From: Hydractinia symbiolongicarpus
Lineage: Eukaryota > Cnidaria > Hydrozoa > Anthoathecata > Hydractiniidae
DNA length: 64,000 nucleotides
Reading direction: 5' to 3'
Assembly (NCBI RefSeq): GCF_029227915.1
Contig: NC_079882.1
Span: forward strand, 27,409,001 to 27,473,000
Shown here: positions 12,561 to 25,389 of the stretch, one piece after another
How positions within the stretch are numbered: the stretch's first letter is position 1
How the letters are laid out: each line of letters begins with the position of its first letter
Notes under the pieces: model-generated
Databases searched by the model: none
Told to the model about the DNA's origin: nothing
Seen by the model: only the letters and a program-made list of their open reading frames with translations
Position numbers and translations under genes: made by a program

Positions 12561-13296
12561 TTACATCTTTTTTCCAAAATACTGCACAACATGCGAAATT
12601 GTACCCTGCTAGGTGAGCTAGCTAATTTTATTTTACAAAGTCATGGACCAGATGACAAAGTAGGTAGCTGTATTTAAAAAACATGCCATAGCTATGTCTT
12701 ACTTTAATACTAACCCATGCAAATAAATCTTTTATAAACTAAACCATAAATTAATTTTTTATAGATAAATTTGAATTCTGGTATATATATTAAGTTTTCC
12801 ATTTGCTGCGCTAAAGGAATGGATCTCGCCATGAGCTCGACGAGCTTGTCTGGTAGTTTGTTTCGCTCGCTTAAAAAAGGGCCGGTAATCGAGCAAACAC
12901 CGCATATTTTGCGGTGTTGAACACCGGCCAGTGCCAGTGCCAGGCTATTTCGTCTCGCCGTTCCGTTATAAAGAAGACACAAAGACCCGTGGATTCGCGG
13001 ATTAGGGATGTTTAAATCTTCCGCGGGAACTTAATTTCGCCGATGAAGTCATAATAGCAATAAGTTGTCAAAAGGGTTCGGGACCGAATGGCACTGTCTC
13101 ATCGACCCTCGTTACACCTGTCATTTCTACACCGACCGAGACAAAATGTAGTTGTGCATTTTAATTCAAAGCTCTTTCAGCACAACTATAACGTCAGGTA
13201 GAACATATCAACTATGGGTAGAATAAAATAACTAGATAAAAAACGAAACGATCGAATTCAAAAAAGATGATTTTTCATCCGTTAAATCGACTACTA

Positions 13297-13494
13297 CTAT
13301 TTCACTTCGTGGGGGATGTAAGGAACTTTCAATTGTTCATCCGTGAGGCTGGAAAGAGAACTCAATTTCGGTTGATCATCTACATTAGAAGCTGGGAGCA
13401 AAGGATCGATATCCTTGAAAGGGTCAACTGATTCGAAACCTTTGTCAAGTTTCTCTTATCTTTTCATCTTCAGTACTCGGTTGAAAAATTAAGC
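13297..13494 (-). pseudogene. Orphan terminal exon of an unknown gene, frameshifted
   Basis: On the minus strand a good acceptor (CTTTCTTTTTCGTAG) precedes an open frame reading LIFQPSTEDEKIRE. A one-base shift then leads into LDKGFESVDPFKDIDPLLP and onward, ending KVPYIPHEVK-stop (stop at 13297-13299). The acidic, low-complexity protein-like text over about 60 codons is unlike the surrounding noise. No upstream exons were found, so it may be a stranded 3' exon or part of a retrocopy. I do not recognise the family. Confidence 0.3.
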
Positions 13495-13499
13495 CTACG

Positions 13500-16400
13500 A
13501 AAAAGAAAGCCTCAGGGACTTTGAAATGACAGAAAAACCAAAATTTAATATTTCGATTGAGCAATTTTTCAAAATTTCCGCTATATATATTTTTGCGAAT
13601 AGTACCCAAAATCGCGAAATGCGCGAAATTTAATCCCCATTAAAGTAACCAAATGGTCAATTGCAACGTCACATATTTAAACTTCGTACCTAAACTCTCT
13701 AAGTACTTAGAAGTCATCTAAATGACTTTTTAGGCCAAAATTGGTATCAAATTTTGGCAAAGTTAACAAAAAAGGTATGGTGAACATGATAGTGACAACG
13801 AAATGTTCATTTTTTGTCAACTATAAATGCTGTTTAAGACCATAAACGTTTCAATCGCGCGACTTTCAACCATGAATGATTGCCTGTATTTTTTCTTAGC
13901 AGAAATTGTAGAATTGGGTTGCATTTTCGATGTTTCATAGTTGTGCATTTTTAATAGCGAGATAGTTTAAGCAGCGCCTGCATCTTGTGTATTTTTTAAA
14001 ATGATAAGTGTTGAAGAGCTTTATTTAACTAACTAGTAAAGTAAAGGTGTTTCCACCAAAGTTTTCCAAAGTGAATGTAGGCAGAGTTAAGGTCTCCCCA
14101 AATACCTTAGTCTGCAAAAAATAAAATTTCCACAGAAATACGTAAGAGAAAAACGAAGATGCTCCACCATATATAAATAATGACGAGAACAAAATTCTTT
14201 TTGCTACGCTATTGACACGCAAACATAGTGAAATATGATTTCGGAAACACTCTGAAAAAGCGTAAATTCTCTGATAAGTGTACAGGATTCTTTTATCGAA
14301 GTTTGCTGTTTGTGACAGTTCTGGTAATATATTTTTTTTTAACTAAAGCTATTTCCTTTTTCGAACAATTAAGATCTTATACCCCGTTTTTTTTTTGTTT
14401 TTTTTGGAGGGGGGGGGGGGGGGGGGAGGTTACTAAATTACTGAATTTCGAATATTTTAGGTGGAGCTTGTGGTCTTTCTTCATCCTGTCAGTCAGTTTA
14501 ACCCACACTGACCTAACGAAAATTAAAATTTTGAGGAATTTTCCGTTCAAGAAAATCAATTTTTAAAAATAATTGCCTAGTGCGTAACAAATATTATTGC
14601 CTATCCGAATAGCAAAATATGTCGTGTGTAACTTCGCAACAGAAATCACAATTTGATAGACAGCTTTTTGTAAACTTTATTCGCGAGGTTGTTTGCGTAT
14701 ATCATACGTCTTGTTAAAAATTAAAAGATATGATCACATATATTACCTTGCAATACAACATAGTCACCTAAGAAAAATGGTTATAATAGCGATAATGCAA
14801 AATATTAAGATATTATATTCATATGCACGGCTTCATGAAATAAATATAATATATAATCAATCCGTTTAATGCAAAAAAGAAAGTTGGTGTATTGAGCTGT
14901 GCGAGCCACTAACTTCCTAACTTGAACGAATCCTATACTGCCCTCTCTTTTGCAGCTGGTGACTTAAGGGCCATAAAAAGAAGTATTGTGAAATTATCCA
15001 CCAAGATCTAGTTTAGCTATAGCCAGTTTGCTTAAATTTAAAAGGTCAGAGAGAAGAAGAAAGGGAAAAAGGGAATGGCTGGCTCGGTTGCAAAAGTTGT
15101 GATGGTGGTATTTTGCTAGCTAGCTTGCCAGCTACAAACTAATAACGGATATCACTGATAACTCCTCAGAGAAGAATACCAGACGATGCTTTATAGCACA
15201 ATCTTTATATAACTATATGTCGATTTTTGCGTTACTTATAGTCTAATTTTTAGCTAAAAACAGATAGCTTTCTTTGTTTAGTTTCAGCAACTGACATCTC
15301 CTCGTGTGGAATGCAAAAATATGCTAGCTAGATCCTGATAAAATAGAAAATTTCTAGCAGATTTCTTCTTACAAAAGCATCATAGAGCACACATATAAGT
15401 TAGAGGACCACTGAAAATGTAAACAAAGAAATCTGCCTATAGCTAGCTAGGGGTGGGCAACAAAATAGGTTTGGGACGCTTAATGGTTTTTTTCAACAAA
15501 AGGCGTAGTGGTCAGGGTTGAGATTTTCTAAAGATATTTATTTCATGATGAAAATCTGTTCATGCATGAGTCATGGTCATGGCTTTTTTCTTTGTGTTTT
15601 AGCTGTGTAGTTAAACATAAAGGCAGAAGGTATGGGATAAAGTTTCTTGGTTATTTGAACAATGGCAAATGTCATCCATGACAGGTTCATTTTCCAGTAT
15701 CAAATTCCGCTCTCTGCAAGATTGTTACAAAGGTTTGCTCTGTCGATCGGAAGTTCAATGTGTAAATAGTAAATTTTGGTTGGATTATCTGGGGTTAGGA
15801 ATAAAAGTATCCATTAAGGGGGTGGTTGGGTGTGTGGGGATGTTAATTGATGAAATCTGCTAGGCGTTACAAACCTCGTTTGTTTAGGCCCCTTATGGTT
15901 TTTGTTTTAACCACCCTCAAAATATGTTTGGTTGGTATTTTTTTTTTAATTACAAAAATGAGTCTGTCATATTTTATTCTTTGTTTTTATTGTGAGTGCT
16001 AACTGTACTTAGCTAGCCTACAGTTCAAGTTCATTTTTTTCAATTATTATTTCTGTGGTTTTTACTCTTTTTGCACAAAACATATATGTTTGTTTTGCAA
16101 AGTGGGAAAATAAAAAGTGTGTGTATGTCTGTATGTTTACGAATTGGGTGATTGTTTTTATAATAGTCCGGGACATACAAAATAATTTAATGCTGCCGTA
16201 AATATATTTACCAGGCCTATCAATAAAAAAACCAGAGTAATAAATCATTCCCCAAGGTTACAATCTGAATAAATAGAATAAGATTATAAACGCATATTTT
16301 ATCACAAAGTCTTTTTTATTTATTTTGGTTCTTTTTACCGGAAATAATAAAAAAGAGAACATTGATTTTCATGTGAGATAAATTTATATTGCTCAGCCAG

Positions 16401-18600
16401 AATTTTTTTTTTTGGGGGGGGGGATTAATGGCAAAGCTAGTTTCTCATTTCTCAGAATTAAGTGAGCCTTTGTTCTCCCTTTACTGATAGGCCTGATTTA
16501 CGCAGTTTGGTTCCAGGTAAGCTTTCCAAAATTTTTGAATTTTTAAGGTTTAGTGACACACCAAATTCAAATGTACATATTTTAATATGAAGATTGTATA
16601 TATAAATTTCGAATTTTCGCTTGCTCATATGACATGTAATGCGCTTTTTACTTGTGGCGCGATATTTTTATTTTACGAGTCACTTAAAAAAAGAATGATA
16701 ATTATACCACAGTGGGGCTGAACCTTGAAAGTTATGCCGGAGTTCAGGATTAATGTTAGGGCAGGGTTATTTTAAATTTCCATTTTGTTTCTCATGGTGA
16801 CCCGCCGCTTAACTCGCCATTATCAATGCGACGGAGAGCGTAGGTAGTATATATGCTACAGATACAAAAAAGGGGTTAAGGTTAGTCGGGGTAACATTTT
16901 ATAATCATTAATGCATAAATTTAGTCGCATTCCCTCGGTCTCAGTTAAAGAAATTTTCTTAATTAGTATGACAACTAGTCTGCTGGCTTAAAGTTTATTT
17001 ATTTAATTACTTTTTCGCGGGTTTTTTTTTCAAATGAGATAATTCCGAGTACGGATTTAGTAAACAGGCGGAAATATTTTTCAATCCATACCAAGAAGGC
17101 AAAATTACTAGAGTCGGGGTGTCAGAACAACATGTGAGTATAGAGAAAAATATTTGGTCAGGCGTACTACGGGAAGTTCTCCAGCGGGAAATCTAATTTC
17201 AGCCTTTGAGATATTCTTTCATATACTAAGCCGTATTCCTCTATTATTTAGCAATGATGAACTAAAATTTTTCTCTACCTCACTCTTCCAAGTTTTGGAT
17301 GGAATAAGAGCCAATAACCATAGCGTTTTAGTGCAATATTTGGAGCCAAAATGAAAGAACTTGGTGAATTCTTTTGGACAAACTCTGGGAAACAAAGAAA
17401 ATACACACGTTGTGAACTTCCATGTCAAACGTATTGTTATCAAAAATGAAAATGAACACGTACAAAATATATGGAAAATAAAAATAAATAAATCTATATA
17501 CAAAAAATTTTTGTGCAAAAATATAAAAAAACCTGGACTGGAAGTTCTCAAAATACAACAGCCCAGGTTATAAGAGCTTTCCGGCTAGCTTAAATTTCGC
17601 CCAAAAATTTCTCTGATAATTGCAGTTGTCTGTTTAAAGCTAAAGTGAAACATATATAAATTAAAACTCGAAATGAAACCAAAGCTTCAATGAATTCGCA
17701 TTTTTATATGAATACACCCTAACCTTCTTCGCTGTTTTCCATAACATATTCAGGCATTCAGGTAACTGTGGAGCTAAAGTTTATTGTAAATTTCAGGTTA
17801 AACATATAGCAGAAATAAATACATCTTTCAACACTTCTCACAAATTTCAACTTACCAGTCAATTCAATTGTTTTTTTCCTTTCATTTACTAACTTCACTG
17901 GTCTCTTAGATTTGTAAGTTCAACTCCTTGACATCACAATGGCAACTATTTTTTTCTTTAATGCCACACTTTTCTTCTTCTTTTTATTAGAAGCTCGACC
18001 ATACTTGATGTTAATAAGGATTGTTTACTTAAATAAAATGACATACACCTAAAAAGGCTATTATACTCAGACTATACTCGTATTCCAATAAAGTTGTAGG
18101 CACAAGACTTTGTCAATAGGTACCTCGTAAATACACGGGTTTTTTTATAAGAAACATGTTTATAAGAAACCTACATGTAGAATCTTTAAAAATTAAGAAA
18201 CTTTTACCACTACAGCCTATGTCTATTTCTGAAATAAGAAACTTGTTATGAAGATTATCACGTGGGAATCATTACATGGTATAACACAAAGGCACCGTGT
18301 CTTCTTCGCAGATAAATCAGAAGATTACCTTTAACTGGATAACTTCGATGGAGTGGACTTGATTTTAGTGGACTAGGGTTATGTTTTTGATTCCTCTTGA
18401 GTTGTATAGTTATGTTTTGTGCTGTTGTGTTGTTGAGACCTTTCTAATAAAAGAGGCTTTGAAACGAAAAATGCTTTTTTTTTCTTTTGAACTAGCTATT
18501 TATATGATATAAGAAACCCTTATTTAACTAGGAAAATTAAGGAACTAAATAAGAAATTTTTGCAACCAAAAACATTGAATTTCAGCCTACAAATAAGAAA
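13500..18600. other. Long stretch without genes
   Basis: About 5 kb of AT-rich sequence. It holds an 18-base G run (14409-14426), a second G run near 16417, clusters of TAGCTAGC-type words near 15100, and a dispersed repeat at 14016-14186. Open frames of 60-112 codons here show no domains and overlap each other on both strands. Near 18150-18600 the word AATAAGAAAC recurs, probably the end of the integrase element that follows. Confidence 0.5.
14016..14186. repeat. Dispersed repeat, copy 1
   Basis: About 165 bases starting GAGCTTTATTTAACTAACTA match 63838-64000 in the same orientation, with roughly one change in seven. Shared words include GTAAAGTAAAGG, TTCCACCAAAGTTT and GCACCATAT-like ends. 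Unclassified, non-coding. Confidence 0.7.
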
Positions 18601-18602
18601 CT

Positions 18603-19580
18603 TTAAGAACTAGGCCCTTCGCCAGGTTTCTTATATAAAAAAAGTGTAGGACGATAATCATCAGAGCCCTCACTCAAGTAACCTTCTACACCATACATTG
18701 CCAATTGCTCTTCTCCAATGTCAACATCTACGGGACAGTTCAATTGTCCTGATACCCATAACCGTATTGGTGAAGTTTTGATAGTGCGTATTCGATGTTT
18801 TGACCAAGCGTTTCTCCATGCGTCTAATTTTTCATGAATTAGAGATAAGAAAACGTAGTAAAGAGCTGAAATATCGATTGGACCTAGAGGATCCAAAATA
18901 TCATGTTCTTCCATGAAGGAAATTATTTCATAGTGAAGTGATAGTACTCCATCAAAAACATCCCGCCAAAGCCGCTATATACGTTGATTATCTGTACTTT
19001 TCCCAGTATTTATACTTCCCCTTCTGACACCGTGTTTCTGTATCATAAAGTCTGCGATAAGGACACTTTCCCGGCCTTGATCAGATCGAACTCTACTTGG
19101 TAATCCATATTTATCAACATCTTTCAAAAAAGATGAAAAAATCAACTTCGCTTTGTTATTGCTAATACATTCTATAAATACAGGAAGTCAGCTAAAGCCA
19201 TCGATAGTCCCAAAGACGATGAAATACAATTTCACTAATTTATAATTTGTATCTACATGCCAAAGGAAGTTTGGGGCGGCCACATTGTAGGATTTCTTTT
19301 CAGTTCCACCTTTTTTCCTATCTTGCACACCAATTTTATCTACTCGATGGATACTGTCTCAAAGCCGAAATTTTGGTACATGTAAACATCTTCCTTTCAA
19401 TAGCTGGTTAAGAATTAATTCTCCATTACGACGATATATTGTTCTCTCTGAAACACACAGGATAGCAGCTACTTCACAAACAGCAAAACTCTCCTTAATC
19501 AGATTCTCTAGAATATTCCTTGAAATGTCATACGTCTTTGTTTCTGGTACTGTCATTTGAGATTTGCTACCATATTTCAA
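18603..19580 (-). pseudogene. Integrase-core transposon protein, copy 1, broken
   Basis: Minus strand, in order: an HTH-like start (VAAILCVSERTIYRR), ESIHRVD-type linker, FLWHVDTNYKL (first Asp), FGTIDGFS, then GLPSRVRSDQGRE (second Asp), STDNQRI plus LWRDVF, and a C-terminal part FMEEHDILDPLGPID ending at 18603. This is the retroviral-type integrase family (Integrase_dom_put) widespread in cnidarian and fish genomes. The R before LWRDVF and other sites are interrupted by stops, so the frame is open only in pieces. A near-identical second copy lies at 34610-35620 and both are followed by CTATCATAAT repeats. Confidence 0.62.
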
Positions 19581-19796
19581 GCACTCAACCTTAGTTTCAT
19601 AATCAAAGTTCTATCCACAATTCCAAGCTGCGCAAAATCTTTTAACGTTAGCTTACATACAATGCCTGCAATTATCTTTTCTTGTAGAAGCTTTTAAGAG
19701 AACTCTTTCTCTAGGTTCAGTTTTTGTAGCACTCTACACATGTTTTTGTCAGCCATTTTCAACGATCTTTCTGGGACAGGGAACTAACAAAGTATA

Positions 19797-20130
19797 ATAA
19801 CGTCTAAGTATCATAATGCTAAACTATCATAATGTCAAACTATCATAAGACCAAACTATCATAATACCAAACTATCATAATGCCAAACTATCATAATACC
19901 AAACTATCATAATACCAAACTATCATAATACCAAACTATCATAATACCAAACTATCATACTGCCAAACTATCATAATACCAAACTATCATAATGTCTAAT
20001 TATCATAATGCTAAAGTATCATAATGTCAAACTATCATAATACAATGCTAAACTATCATAAGATAATGTCGAAGTATCATAATACAATGCCAAAGTATGA
20101 TAATATAACGGCAAAGTATCATAATCGCCT
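19797..20130. repeat. 16-bp satellite (CCAAACTATCATAATA)n
   Basis: About 20 imperfect units of 16 bases; later units vary in spacing and first bases (CTAAACTATCATAA, CAAAGTATCATAA). It adjoins the 5' side of the integrase pseudogene. A short version (35640-35700) sits at the same place in copy 2, so it is probably the element's terminal repeat array. Confidence 0.85.
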
Positions 20131-20199
20131 GAAATACTAACTCATAAAGCATTGCCGTACAGAATCTGAAAAAGAAACTTAATTTCCAGCATTATACGT

Positions 20200-20420
20200 T
20201 AGTGGAAACCTTGCACACCACTTTATTTCATGAAAGGGAATCATTCAGTAATTTTTGAACTCATGAGTAATCCAATTTCCCGTTTTTTTGAATTTTATTC
20301 AAAGATCAGATAAAATTGAATTTGGTTTTTTTCATGTGAATTATGTAAAAACCGGAGAGTTTGTTAAATAACATTTATTTGGCTGTCAGAAACATTAAAC
20401 CGAAAGGGTCAAACTTAAAT
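20200..20420. mobile_element. Fragment of the TTAA MITE family
   Basis: An internal stretch (CACTTTATTTCATG through AAAAACCGG to TTTGGCTGTCAGAAAC) aligns, diverged, with the interior of the MITE at 27075-27827. Neither terminus is preserved. Confidence 0.5.
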
Positions 20421-20903
20421 TTCCTATATTATAATCACATAATAAAATAAAATCATCATTGCTTATCCTATGTTGAACGTATTGGCCAAGTTTCACCTCA
20501 ATATCTTAAGCAGTACCGGGGTATGCAAGGTTGTAGTGAACTACCCTAACTCAAAAATATTCCAATAATTGGTAAATTCAAAATGGTAGACAAAGAGCTC
20601 TGGAAAATGTGAAAGTAAGAAAGTAAGGAACAAACTTGAAAAGTTTCATCTTATTACAAAGTTTTCAGTCAAATCTTACATTATATGAAAAAAAGTTATC
20701 AAAACTAAATAATATTGTTATGAAAAAATACCAAATATAGTAAAATTATAAATGAAATTATACGTCGATTAAAAAGGACATTAAGATGACTACATTGTCC
20801 TTTCAAAGCGTTTAAAAATCAAAAAGTAACCGTCGGTCTTGTTTCTACACTCCACTTATCTGTACATGAAAGGGAGTTCTTTTCAAGTAATTGAAAGTTT
20901 ACA

Positions 20904-23900
20904 TCATATTTTTGGATCTGATTTTTTCGATTCTTTTGCCTGATTACCAACACAGCATCTTATTTTCATCCATTTAACAAGCATATCAAAGCAGAATACA
21001 AAGAATTCTACGAATGTTATCAGACTTGCTCCAAGACATAATCCAATATTTCCACCAATACTTCCTGCAATAAAAAAAAGTATAAATGAAAAAGCACAGT
21101 GCTACAAATTGATGACTTTACACGACCTAAAAAAAGTTCCGCAAAAAAGTTACTAAAACATTGGATCCAATTTTTACGCTGGTTATAATTTAAGAATGTT
21201 GGCAATAGGTAGTGCAATTTCACTGTCCGAAAAATCAATAACTAACCTAGCAAAGATGTCCATGTGACTGTGGGCGATATTGTTTCTTTTGCATACGAGA
21301 TATCACTAAATGAAACATCCATTCCCACAAGGTTTTTCCTGTAAAAAGGTTGCATATTACAGAAATTAAAACTTTTTACAATCAAAATTTTACAATCCTT
21401 TTTTATAAATAAACTTAAATAAATAACCAGTACTTTAGCTATACCTAACATATTCTATCGTATCCATTCTAGACAGGTTCCACCCTGGTATGCTCATAAT
21501 GTCGGATGTGGTTATTCTGGTACCAAGTGTGGTTTGATCAGACGAAACTTCATATTTTGTATATTTGCACTCGACTGGACACTCCTTGTGACAGTCCATT
21601 TTCAGACGCTCGTATTTGCCTTAAAATTAAATTTGTATCAATTTAATATTTTATTTCAATTAGCTCATTCTTAATGTACTTTTTAATTATACACTCCCCA
21701 AAGTGCGCACTCGTAGTATATTCCTATTCAGGAACAGACAAGTTAATGATTTACTACAGTTCTTACTCTTGTTTATCAATTACAAAGTCAAGCAGCGACT
21801 TACAATTTTAGAAGCGTGCGTATTCTTTAAACATTTTTAAAAGAAATGTTACTTTAGAATTGTCATGTTTAAGGAATGATAAACCTTCAACAATAATGAG
21901 AATGTACTTGCCTACAAAATCCAACTCGCAACTCAAGTCTTTAAACTGGCAAACAGGTCTTGCACCTTAAAAATGTCGTACAAAGAGATTTAATTTTCTT
22001 CTCCTCAACGTGACGCCACTGTAATTTTATATATAAGTGTTTCGTCACTTATTTGAAAAAGAAGCTGACCCTTAAAACAGTTCTTTATTTCTAATTTTAA
22101 TTAGCAGGTTACATAAACTTAAATAAAAACCTGCTATAATATTAACACTTAATAAGTGTTAAGGCTGTATTTATAACTGGGGATGGCATAAAGAGCGTTT
22201 CTTTGACTAGCCAATAATTTTTGTTGGGCATGAGATATGATTTAGTGATAAAAAAATTTTCTATTTCTTCCAACTTTTATAGAAGCTTGTGACAAAAAGA
22301 AAATATTTTTTTAACAATGAACAATGAGAAGATTGGTTTTGTGGTTTGACGTCATTTCCGATCCCTTTGATTAATTATATATATTTATTTGTAAAAACTT
22401 TCCCAACGCACTGTAAATTTAAGTCAATTTAACGTCTCCAGCATCTAAGGCATGGAAACCCAAAAAACGTTTCCTAGTGAATATTCAACTTACAGTCTGC
22501 CGTTGTTGAACATGCCAAACGAGAATCTCTCGCAAAAACAAAAAACCCGAACAGAAAATATGTAGAAACGAGTCAACTAATATCAAAGATTTTGGCGGAG
22601 CTAAGCGAAGTCAATTTTCTGATTTCAATAGTTCGGGCGCATATAAAACTTCCACCATTTCCCTTATCAAGTGTAATATGATAAAAAAGAAGGATGAAAA
22701 AGAAAGATATTGAGTTAAAACTTGTTAGGAGATGCTTTTAGGCTGGTCTGATGGGATTAGCATAAAAAATGATTGTGTAGTAGCTATACTTTTCGAATTT
22801 AGGCATTTAAGGCAGGGCGATAAGATTTTTTTTAAAGACAATTATAAATTTTGACCTAATAATTGTAAATTTTTTTAGACAATACAATTTATTTGGGTGT
22901 ATATGCATGTTAGGACGATGGCTTTAAATGCGCTAGGACCCCCTTTGCAGGACCCTTGTTGATAGCAGTACCAACAGAAACTGAAGAGGCTATCCTGGGT
23001 AAATAATTTTAATAATAAAATAATAATAGACATCTAATCACAAAACCCTCTGAGAATTCCGTGGCTTGGAAGTTAGCTATAGCTAGCTAAAAGTACTTTC
23101 ACTTTTAACTATAATATGAAATAAAGATATAGCTAAAAATCATAATCAAAAAAGTGTATAGCTAGCTACTTTGGTTTGCACAACCTTTGTAGCTACAAAA
23201 GTAAGTATTGGACCTTTGCTAGCTAGCTAGCTATAGATGGCTGAAAACTTTAAAATTAATATATATGTAAAATTTGTATGTAGCCAAAAAAAGCGAAGGC
23301 AACACTGCAATCATGTTTTCTCGAAGCAAAAACTCAAAACACTTTAACTAACTTGTTTGAGATTAAATTAAAAAAAAACTCTATTCATTATTTCCATCCA
23401 AGATTGTTTTGCATAAATTATAGCAATACAGTGTTCTCGGCGGTCCGCATGCAATTCTTAACAAAATGACCAAATGCCCTGGGAACGAGATTGACGTAGC
23501 TGGCATAAAAGTTGACTGCAGCTAGCATAAAAGAATTTTGTGACAGATATTCTACCTTGTACAGTGAGTGACATAATTCCGCTCTGACTAGAAATTCTTC
23601 ATCATATAGCTACAATCATTCACAATATACATTGGCTCTGACTATGTTTGATTAAAACCAAGGATCAAAAACTTTAGCAAAACTAGCAAAAGAACATATC
23701 TACATGCATAATAAAATTCTTTGGTCGAGAAAACAATTGATATGTTAATAAGTTACATAAGTTACATTAAGGCAAATATCCGCACACGAAAAACGTTCCG
23801 CGGACCGGACTAAATCAAGCCAAAACAAAGCTTTGCGCATGCTCATTGTTAGCTCATTACGCAACCGAAACAGAAAGTTGTCCGCTCCAAGAAGCTAAAA

Positions 23901-25361
23901 GAAAGTTGAAATGTTTCAACTTCTTTTCTGCTCCGCGAAGCGACTAGTATTTTTTACAAGCTGCAAAAAATAATAAGCGACATCAACAAACCACCGACAG
24001 CAGCTAGCACGTGGTTTTCATCCATATTAAGTTGTTGTTATAGCCGAGCAACGTAGAAACGAATTTTCGTTCTTCAACGTGCTGGAACAGAACGTAACGG
24101 GATGGAGCAGATTTTTATTGTTATCCGCTTGATTAGTCAGTTCACAAGTAAGAAATGGTTAGGCAAAATCTTGCTATCTAAACTAAACAGTCATACTTTG
24201 CGTCGCATTATAACTCTAAAAAACACTTTATATTTCGTACCTGGTAAGTGTATAAAATGCAAAGGAAGACAACCACATTTTTCTTTCACTTTCTTCATGA
24301 TGCAATCAGCTTCGCACATTGGTTTCGAATAAATCGTACTGTTCACAATAGAGTATAGTTGTTCATCTACGCATTCACTTTTGTACGGGGACTTTAAAAG
24401 TTGCAGCTGTATAAAAAAAATTATTTATTTATACATTATAAACTCAACTTACTGCAAATTACAGAAACATTATATTGCACCAATGCATTGAAGCACTTTT
24501 GTGCACGATACACCAATCAACGTAAAAACATAGACTTACGTTGCTCATTTTAACATGGATAAAGCTCATTGTCCCTGGTTGAACTGGCACCAAAGTTGAA
24601 CGTTGTGAATTGAATGGAGTTCCAAAGGGATGTACGAACACTGCTAAGCCTTGATATGGAACTCTGCTAGTAAGCAAATCGTCTTCGTGGATATTCAAAT
24701 ACAAATGTAAACCAAATCCTTCTCCCGCTTCATTTACATGCAACCTATTCTCCAACTGATAATACGAATTAAACTGTTGACAAATACCATATTTATCAGA
24801 AAAAACCGTTGTGAAATTTACGTCTGTGCATTTTGTATTCCGAAAAGAACACGGCTCCCTGCTTAGAGCAATAACAACAGGGTCATCCATCATATCTGGG
24901 ATTTCCAACTCAAGATGTTTAGCAAAATTCAACGGAGTTTTGATACCTCGACTGTATAACTGTTGCATGATTGTCATGGTCTTTGTGTCGTTGGGATTCA
25001 TTGTTTTGTTCCTGAAGCTTTTGTACAATTCAGCAATATCAGTATCACTTAAACCCAATTCGTGTATTTTTTGTTTTGACACTGAGTTTAGGTTGCAGAT
25101 TGTAACAGTCGGAAACTCAACCAGCTCAACCCCAAATATTTCTTCACGTATTGCAACGGTTTTGTATTCAAGAAAATCTGTTATGGTTCCCTCAAAAAGG
25201 AAAATAGACAATGTAAAAGATCCGCACAGCAACAGCAGCCAAAGAATTCTTCTGATACCTTTTGATTCAAATATAAAATGTACCCCATGCATGGAATAGC
25301 CAGTGTAAAAATCTTCCCATCGTGATTTGAATGTGCTTGAGGTCGTAATACCTTCGTCCAT
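20904..25361 (-). CDS. DEG/ENaC-family sodium channel subunit (HyNaC/ASIC-like)
   Basis: Six exons on the minus strand: 25361-24540, 24406-24241, 21965-21912, 21619-21445, 21338-21247 and 21064-20904. Total 1470 nt, 489 aa, a normal length for the family. Features: the gating HG motif at residues 25-26 (SMHGV), TM1 about residues 37-57, the family signature FPTVTICN at 83-90, a large extracellular region with paired cysteines (CEADC, CGC, CHKECPVEC), and TM2 with the selectivity-filter G-x-S type motif (GLCLGAS). A basic cytoplasmic tail ends SKKSDPKI. The product should form trimeric amiloride-type cation channels; in Hydra, relatives are neuropeptide-gated. Ligand is not predictable. Intron 2 is 2.3 kb; intron 3 has a GC donor. 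An acceptor-like TTATCCTAG lies about 25 bases before the ATG. Confidence 0.9.
21966..24240. other. Large intron of the channel gene
   Basis: The 2275-base intron 2 holds no coding exon that I can see. It has several TAGCTAGC-rich patches (23080-23240) and AT-rich sequence. Confidence 0.6.
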
Positions 25362-25389
25362 ATTCCGGCTCAGAATTCAATTTTGAGTC

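Noticed and set aside
14409-14426. 18-base G run as a regulatory quadruplex
   Set aside because: Single homopolymer run in a gene-free region; no evidence of function.
24811-25299. 162-codon plus-strand frame
   Set aside because: Antisense to the first exon of the channel gene.
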